Source of the DNA: DASVLX01 sp036384655
GTDB lineage: Bacteria > Actinomycetota > Actinomycetes > Mycobacteriales > Pseudonocardiaceae
DNA length: 10,060 nt
NCBI GenBank assembly: GCA_036384655.1
Contig: DASVLX010000282.1
Span: forward strand, 1-10,060
Direction of reading: 5' to 3'
A program made the translations under genes and the position numbers. The notes below the pieces were generated by a model. It had not been told where the DNA came from, made no database searches, and saw only the letters and a list, made by a program, of their open reading frames with translations. Shown piece after piece: positions 7,533 to 10,060 of the stretch; position 1 is the first letter of the stretch; each line of letters begins with the position of its first letter.

Positions 7533-8954
7533 GTGGTTGCGCTGTGGGGCGGCCGGTTCGCCTCCGGACCGGCCGACGCGATGGCGGCGTTGTCGGTGTC
7601 GACGCAGTTCGACTGGCGGTTGGCTCGCTATGACATCGCCGGCTCCCGGGCCCACGCCCGCGTGCTGCGTCACGCCGGCCTGCTGACCGACGACGAACTC
7701 GGCCGCATGCTCAGCGCGCTGGATGCCCTGGACGCCGATGTGGCGTCCGGGGCGTTCACCGCCTATCCCGGCGACGAGGACGTGCACACCGCGCTGGAAC
7801 GCGGCCTGCTCGACCGGGCCGGCGCGGAACTGGGCGGCAAGCTGCGGGCCGGTAGGTCCCGCAACGACCAGGTCGCCACGCTGTTCCGGATGTGGCTGCG
7901 GGACGCCGCGCGGCTGGTCGCGGCCGGTGTCCTGGACGTGGTCGACGCGCTGGTCGGGCAGGCTCGGGCGCATCCGGACGCGGTGATGCCCGGCCGCACG
8001 CATATGCAGAGTGCCCAGCCGGTGTTGCTCGCGCATCACCTGTTGGCGCATGTCCAGGCGCTGCTGCGGGACGTGGACCGGTTGCGGGACTGGGACCGGC
8101 GGACGGCCGTGTCGCCCTATGGTTCCGGCGCGTTGGCGGGCTCGTCGCTCGGCCTGGACCCGGCGGCGGTGGCCGCGGAACTCGGCTTCGACGGGCCGGT
8201 GGAGAACTCGATCGACGGCACCGCGTCCCGCGACTTCGCCGCCGAGATGGCGTTCTGCCTGGCCATGCTGGCGGTGAACCTGTCCCGGATCGCCGAGGAG
8301 GTGATCATCTGGACGACCGCCGAGTTCGGTTTCGCCAGGCTGTCCGACGCCTGGTCGACCGGTAGCTCGATCATGCCGCAGAAGAAGAATCCGGATGTCG
8401 CCGAGCTGACCCGTGGCAAGTCGGGCAGGCTGATCGGCAACCTGACCGGACTGCTGGCCACGCTCAAGGCCCAGCCGCTGGCCTACAACCGGGATCTGCA
8501 GGAGGACAAGGAGCCGCTGTTCGACTCGGTCGAGCAGCTGGAGCTGCTGTTGCCGGCCATCGCCGGCATGCTGGGCACGCTCACCTTCGACACCGAGCGG
8601 ATGGCCCGGCTCGCGCCGGCCGGCTTCACGCTGGCGACCGATATCGCTGAGTGGCTGGTCCGGCAGGGCGTGCCGTTCCGGGTCGCGCATGGCGCGGCGG
8701 GGGAGTGTGTCCGGGTGGCCGAGACACGCGGCGTCGGTCTGGCGGACCTGACCGATGATGAGTTCGCCGCGATCAATCCGGCGCTCACACCGGCCGTGCG
8801 GGACGTTCTTACCGTTTCCGGCTCGATTGGATCTCGGCTGGGGTACGGCGGCACCGCGCCCGCTCGGGTCGCCGAGCAGTTGAAGCGGGTGGTCGACCGG
8901 ATCGCGGTGGACCGGGCCTGGGCGCGGGAGCGGGTTGGTCCCGTCGGCCGGTAA
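7533..8954 (+). CDS. argH: Argininosuccinate lyase
   Basis: Last step of the pathway: argininosuccinate is split into arginine and fumarate. The protein has 473 residues and belongs to the fumarase/aspartase superfamily. It opens with the family-typical LWGGRF, followed by DEDVHTALE, KLRAGRSRNDQVAT, and PGRTHMQSAQP with its conserved histidine. The superfamily signature GSSIMPQKKNP is at 277-287; one of its serines acts as the catalytic acid/base. GTG 7533 is the only start in this frame before the conserved N-terminus, and GAGGAG (7519-7524) lies 8 nt upstream. The gap to argG is 14 nt, so the two are co-transcribed. It ends the arginine cluster, and no strong terminator follows in the 57 bp before the next gene. 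Confidence 0.97.
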   Translation: MVALWGGRFASGPADAMAALSVSTQFDWRLARYDIAGSRAHARVLRHAGLLTDDELGRMLSALDALDADVASGAFTAYPGDEDVHTALERGLLDRAGAELGGKLRAGRSRNDQVATLFRMWLRDAARLVAAGVLDVVDALVGQARAHPDAVMPGRTHMQSAQPVLLAHHLLAHVQALLRDVDRLRDWDRRTAVSPYGSGALAGSSLGLDPAAVAAELGFDGPVENSIDGTASRDFAAEMAFCLAMLAVNLSRIAEEVIIWTTAEFGFARLSDAWSTGSSIMPQKKNPDVAELTRGKSGRLIGNLTGLLATLKAQPLAYNRDLQEDKEPLFDSVEQLELLLPAIAGMLGTLTFDTERMARLAPAGFTLATDIAEWLVRQGVPFRVAHGAAGECVRVAETRGVGLADLTDDEFAAINPALTPAVRDVLTVSGSIGSRLGYGGTAPARVAEQLKRVVDRIAVDRAWARERVGPVGR

Positions 8955-9011
8955 GGCGGGCCGTCAGTCGGCACGTGAGGTTGTCGGGCCGGTGGGGCAC
9001 ACTCGGTCCTC

Positions 9012-9680
9012 GTGACGGTCGAGGGTGCTGTGGAACTGAGTGGGGCGCGCCCGCTCGGTCGGGCCGAGCTGGCCATTGATCCGCTGGACGCGGCGCGGTT
9101 ACTGCTCGGCTGTCTGCTGGTCGCCGATCCAGGGCCCGAATCGGGGCTTGACGCGGTCGTCGTGCGCCTGGTGGAGGTCGAGGCCTATCGAGGGGCCGAC
9201 GATCCGGCATCGCACTGCTACCGGGGCCGAACATCACGCAACGAGGTGATGTTCGGCCGCGCTGGGCATCTTTACGTCTACTTCGTCTACGGCATGCACT
9301 ACTGCGCGAACGTCGTCTGCCTGACCGACGGCGTGCCCGGCGCGGTGCTGCTGCGCGGCGGTGAGGTCATCTCCGGCCTGGACACCGCCAGGGCGCGCCG
9401 GCCGGCCGCGCGTCGGGACTCCGAACTGGCCAAGGGACCGGCCAGACTGACGTCCGTGCTGGGAATAGGACCGGCCGCCAACGGCGTTGACCTGGTGGAT
9501 CCGGAGTCGCCGGTTCGGCTGTTGCGCGGTGAGCCAGTGGCCGACACGGCGGTCAGGACCGGGCCCAGGGTCGGCGTCGCCACGGCGATGGACGTGCCCT
9601 GGCGGTTCTGGGTCGATGGATCAAGGTCGGTGAGCGGTTACCAGCGTGGTGGCCGCCGGCGACCGGCGTCAGGGCGCTGA
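9012..9680 (+). CDS. mpg: 3-methyladenine DNA glycosylase (AAG/MPG family)
   Basis: A base-excision repair enzyme that removes alkylated purines such as 3-methyladenine from DNA. The protein has 222 residues, close to the usual 190-220. Key residues line up with human AAG: the motif RLVEVEAYRG (52-61) gives catalytic E57 and the intercalating Y59, and H68 in PASHC matches the active-site histidine. RNEVMFGRAGHLYVYFVYGMHYC is the strongly conserved central stretch, and GPARLTSVLGI and the C-terminal WRFWVDGSRSVSG also fit. The start is uncertain: GTG 9012 has only a distant GGTGGGG upstream, while GTG 9030 has GAGGG 4 nt before it. Both precede the conserved core. The gene follows argH after 57 bp and may be read partly by readthrough. 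Its role is unrelated to arginine. The last residues (about 211-222) are a basic Arg/Gly-rich tail. Confidence 0.93.
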   Translation: MTVEGAVELSGARPLGRAELAIDPLDAARLLLGCLLVADPGPESGLDAVVVRLVEVEAYRGADDPASHCYRGRTSRNEVMFGRAGHLYVYFVYGMHYCANVVCLTDGVPGAVLLRGGEVISGLDTARARRPAARRDSELAKGPARLTSVLGIGPAANGVDLVDPESPVRLLRGEPVADTAVRTGPRVGVATAMDVPWRFWVDGSRSVSGYQRGGRRRPASGR

Positions 9681-9691
9681 CCTGCGACGAT

Positions 9692-9703
9692 CCCCTTAAG
9701 GGG
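9692..9703. repeat. 12-bp perfect palindrome upstream of the rRNA promoter
   Basis: CCCCTTAAGGGG is a perfect palindrome lying 11 nt after the mpg stop and 8 nt before the -35 of the rRNA promoter; three more G follow it. It could be a short terminator hairpin (4-bp stem, TTAA loop, no T tract) or a protein-binding site. Neither role is proven. Confidence 0.6.
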
Positions 9704-9711
9704 GGGCCGAT

Positions 9712-9740
9712 TTGACGCAGTGATCGCCGGGGCGTAACTT
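9712..9740 (+). promoter_or_regulatory. rRNA operon promoter P1
   Basis: TTGACG (9712-9717) and TAACTT (9735-9740) are 17 bp apart, a near-consensus vegetative promoter with the expected start near 9747. It is only 31 nt after the mpg stop and points into the pre-rRNA leader. A shifted alternative -10, TATACG (9740-9745), has poorer spacing (22 bp). Confidence 0.8.
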
Positions 9741-9768
9741 ATACGACGTCAGCGCGGAACGGCGCCGA

Positions 9769-9782
9769 AAGCCGAAAGGCTT
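9769..9782 (+). other. Small GNRA-tetraloop hairpin in the rRNA leader
   Basis: AAGCC (9769-9773) pairs with GGCTT (9778-9782) around the loop GAAA, a stable GNRA tetraloop. It would lie about 22-35 nt into a P1 transcript. The unit GCCGAAA is repeated head to tail at 9764-9777. The function is unknown; an RNA structure or protein-binding role is possible. Confidence 0.55.
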
Positions 9783-9801
9783 CCGGGACCGGGCCTGGCG
9801 A

Positions 9802-9847
9802 GGACCACGAACCAAGCTCCCACTCAAGGTGGTAGAGTGGGTGGTCC
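9802..9847 (+). other. Two-tier inverted repeat in the rRNA leader
   Basis: The outer arms GGACCAC (9802-9808) and GTGGTCC (9841-9847) are perfectly complementary. An inner pair CCACTC (9820-9825) and GAGTGG (9835-9840) stacks directly on the 3' side, leaving an 11-nt bulge on the 5' side and a 9-nt loop. This makes 13 possible pairs. The sequence TAGAGT (9833-9838), a possible -10 element, lies within the structure. Confidence 0.6.
9833..9838 (+). promoter_or_regulatory. Possible additional rRNA promoter -10 (TAGAGT)
   Basis: TAGAGT fits the TANNNT -10 pattern seen in actinomycete rRNA promoters, which often come in tandem. The region 17 bp upstream (near 9810) has no TTGAC-like -35, so the call is weak. 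The same heptamer, TAGAGTG, recurs 44 bp downstream at 9877-9883. Confidence 0.3.
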
Positions 9848-9876
9848 GCAGAGAAGCCCCGAGCAGACTTCACTCC

Positions 9877-9882
9877 TAGAGT
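9877..9882 (+). promoter_or_regulatory. Possible additional rRNA promoter -10 (second TAGAGT)
   Basis: This is the second copy of TAGAGT. It lies within a CACTC-CTA-GAGTG inverted repeat (9871-9883). No -35 element is visible at a proper distance. It could equally be part of an RNA hairpin rather than a promoter. Confidence 0.25.
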
Positions 9883-9904
9883 GTCGGCCGCGCACGGACC
9901 GCTC

Positions 9905-9913
9905 TGATATAAC
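9905..9913 (+). promoter_or_regulatory. Possible extended -10 promoter near the 3' part of the leader
   Basis: TGATATAAC matches the extended -10 pattern TGNTATAAT with one change in the last base. Such promoters can work without a -35, and none is seen here. The predicted start would be near 9920, in an A-rich stretch (AACAGAACAAAATGG). This would give a short leader that still contains the boxA-like region. Confidence 0.4.
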
Positions 9914-9945
9914 AGAACAAAATGGCAGACGCCCCGCTTGCTTGA

Positions 9946-9998
9946 TGCGTTGTTTGTGTTGGGTGGTGGTGTGCGTGTGTTCTTTGAGAACTCAACAG
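9946..9998 (+). promoter_or_regulatory. boxC/boxA-like antitermination region of the pre-rRNA
   Basis: Bases 9946-9986 contain no A and only three C, giving a G/U-only RNA with GGTGTG/GTGTGT repeats like the boxC elements of rRNA leaders. The stretch leads straight into TGTTCTTTGAGAACTC (9978-9993), which resembles actinobacterial boxA. GTTCT-TTG-AGAAC (9979-9991) is also a perfect 5-bp inverted repeat. By analogy with other bacteria, Nus factors would bind here to prevent early termination. The motif is seen; the role is inferred. Confidence 0.6.
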
Positions 9999-10060
9999 TG
10001 TGTCGACGAATTTATGTCTACGTTTGTGGAGCCCTTGAGCCATTCATGTGGTGGATGGTT

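Larger units (their letters stand above)
9747..10060 (+). other. 5' leader of a ribosomal RNA operon (pre-16S), truncated by window end
   Basis: About 310 bp without any plausible protein gene lie downstream of P1. The segment holds hairpins, possible extra promoters and, near the end, the TTCTTTGAGAACTCAACAG sequence that precedes 16S rRNA in many actinomycetes. The mature 16S start (a GAGTTTGATCCTGGCTCAG-type sequence) is not reached by base 10060. The rRNA identity therefore rests on the leader motif and the promoter. Confidence 0.82.

Noticed and set aside
7416..8690. 424-codon open frame on the - strand opposite argG/argH
   Set aside because: Same shadow effect: the + strand carries complete ArgG and ArgH motifs, and the - strand translation has none.
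8960..8972. Small inverted repeat GCCG-TCAGT-CGGC after argH
   Set aside because: With only four base pairs and no T tract it is too weak to call a terminator.
1..10060. Mobile elements, CRISPR arrays, defence or toxin systems
   Set aside because: I found no transposase, integrase, terminal inverted repeats, spaced repeats or foreign base composition. The genes are all core metabolism, repair or rRNA.

Overview
The window is about 70% GC by eye and carries tightly packed, co-directional genes that read as a high-GC actinomycete chromosome. The order pheT - argC - argJ - argB - argD - argF - argR - argG - argH is the one known from mycobacteria and other non-Streptomyces actinomycetes. The pre-rRNA leader motif at the right end (TTCTTTGAGAACTCAACAG) is also typical of actinomycetes. 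I cannot assign a family with confidence. All genes are on the + strand.

Layout. Bases 2-310 are the 3' end of pheT (phenylalanyl-tRNA synthetase beta chain), closed by a strong hairpin at 331-365. A 154-bp gap then holds the arginine promoter: TTGAGT, a 17-bp spacer and CATAAT, with an ARG-box-like inverted repeat over the -10. The spacing suggests that argC is read from a leaderless mRNA. From 465 to 8954 eight arginine genes follow with overlaps or gaps of 14 nt or less.

Together they give the whole route from N-acetylglutamate to arginine. ArgB phosphorylates N-acetylglutamate, ArgC reduces the product, ArgD transaminates it, and ArgJ moves the acetyl group from acetylornithine back to glutamate. 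ArgF makes citrulline, ArgG argininosuccinate and ArgH arginine plus fumarate. ArgR, encoded inside the cluster, is the likely repressor acting at the operator before argC. Five start/stop overlaps plus a 1-nt gap suggest translational coupling along a single long transcript.

After a 57-bp gap comes a 3-methyladenine DNA glycosylase gene (9012-9680). The last 380 bp (9681-10060) contain no protein gene. They hold the promoter region and 5' leader of a ribosomal RNA operon: one clear promoter (TTGACG-N17-TAACTT), several possible further -10 elements, hairpins, and a boxC/boxA-like antitermination region. The window ends before mature 16S rRNA begins.

The window is mostly ordinary core metabolism, and I did not find a new defence or mobile system. 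The unusual points are small. ArgJ has a Thr/Asp/Gln/Asn-rich N-terminal tail that begins with a 26-bp tandem duplication copying its own GTG start. The argC control region has two repeated ARG-box-like sites around a probable leaderless start. The ArgR C-terminal tail doubles as the argG ribosome binding site. The rRNA leader carries duplicated CACTC/GAGTG elements that could pair in more than one way.
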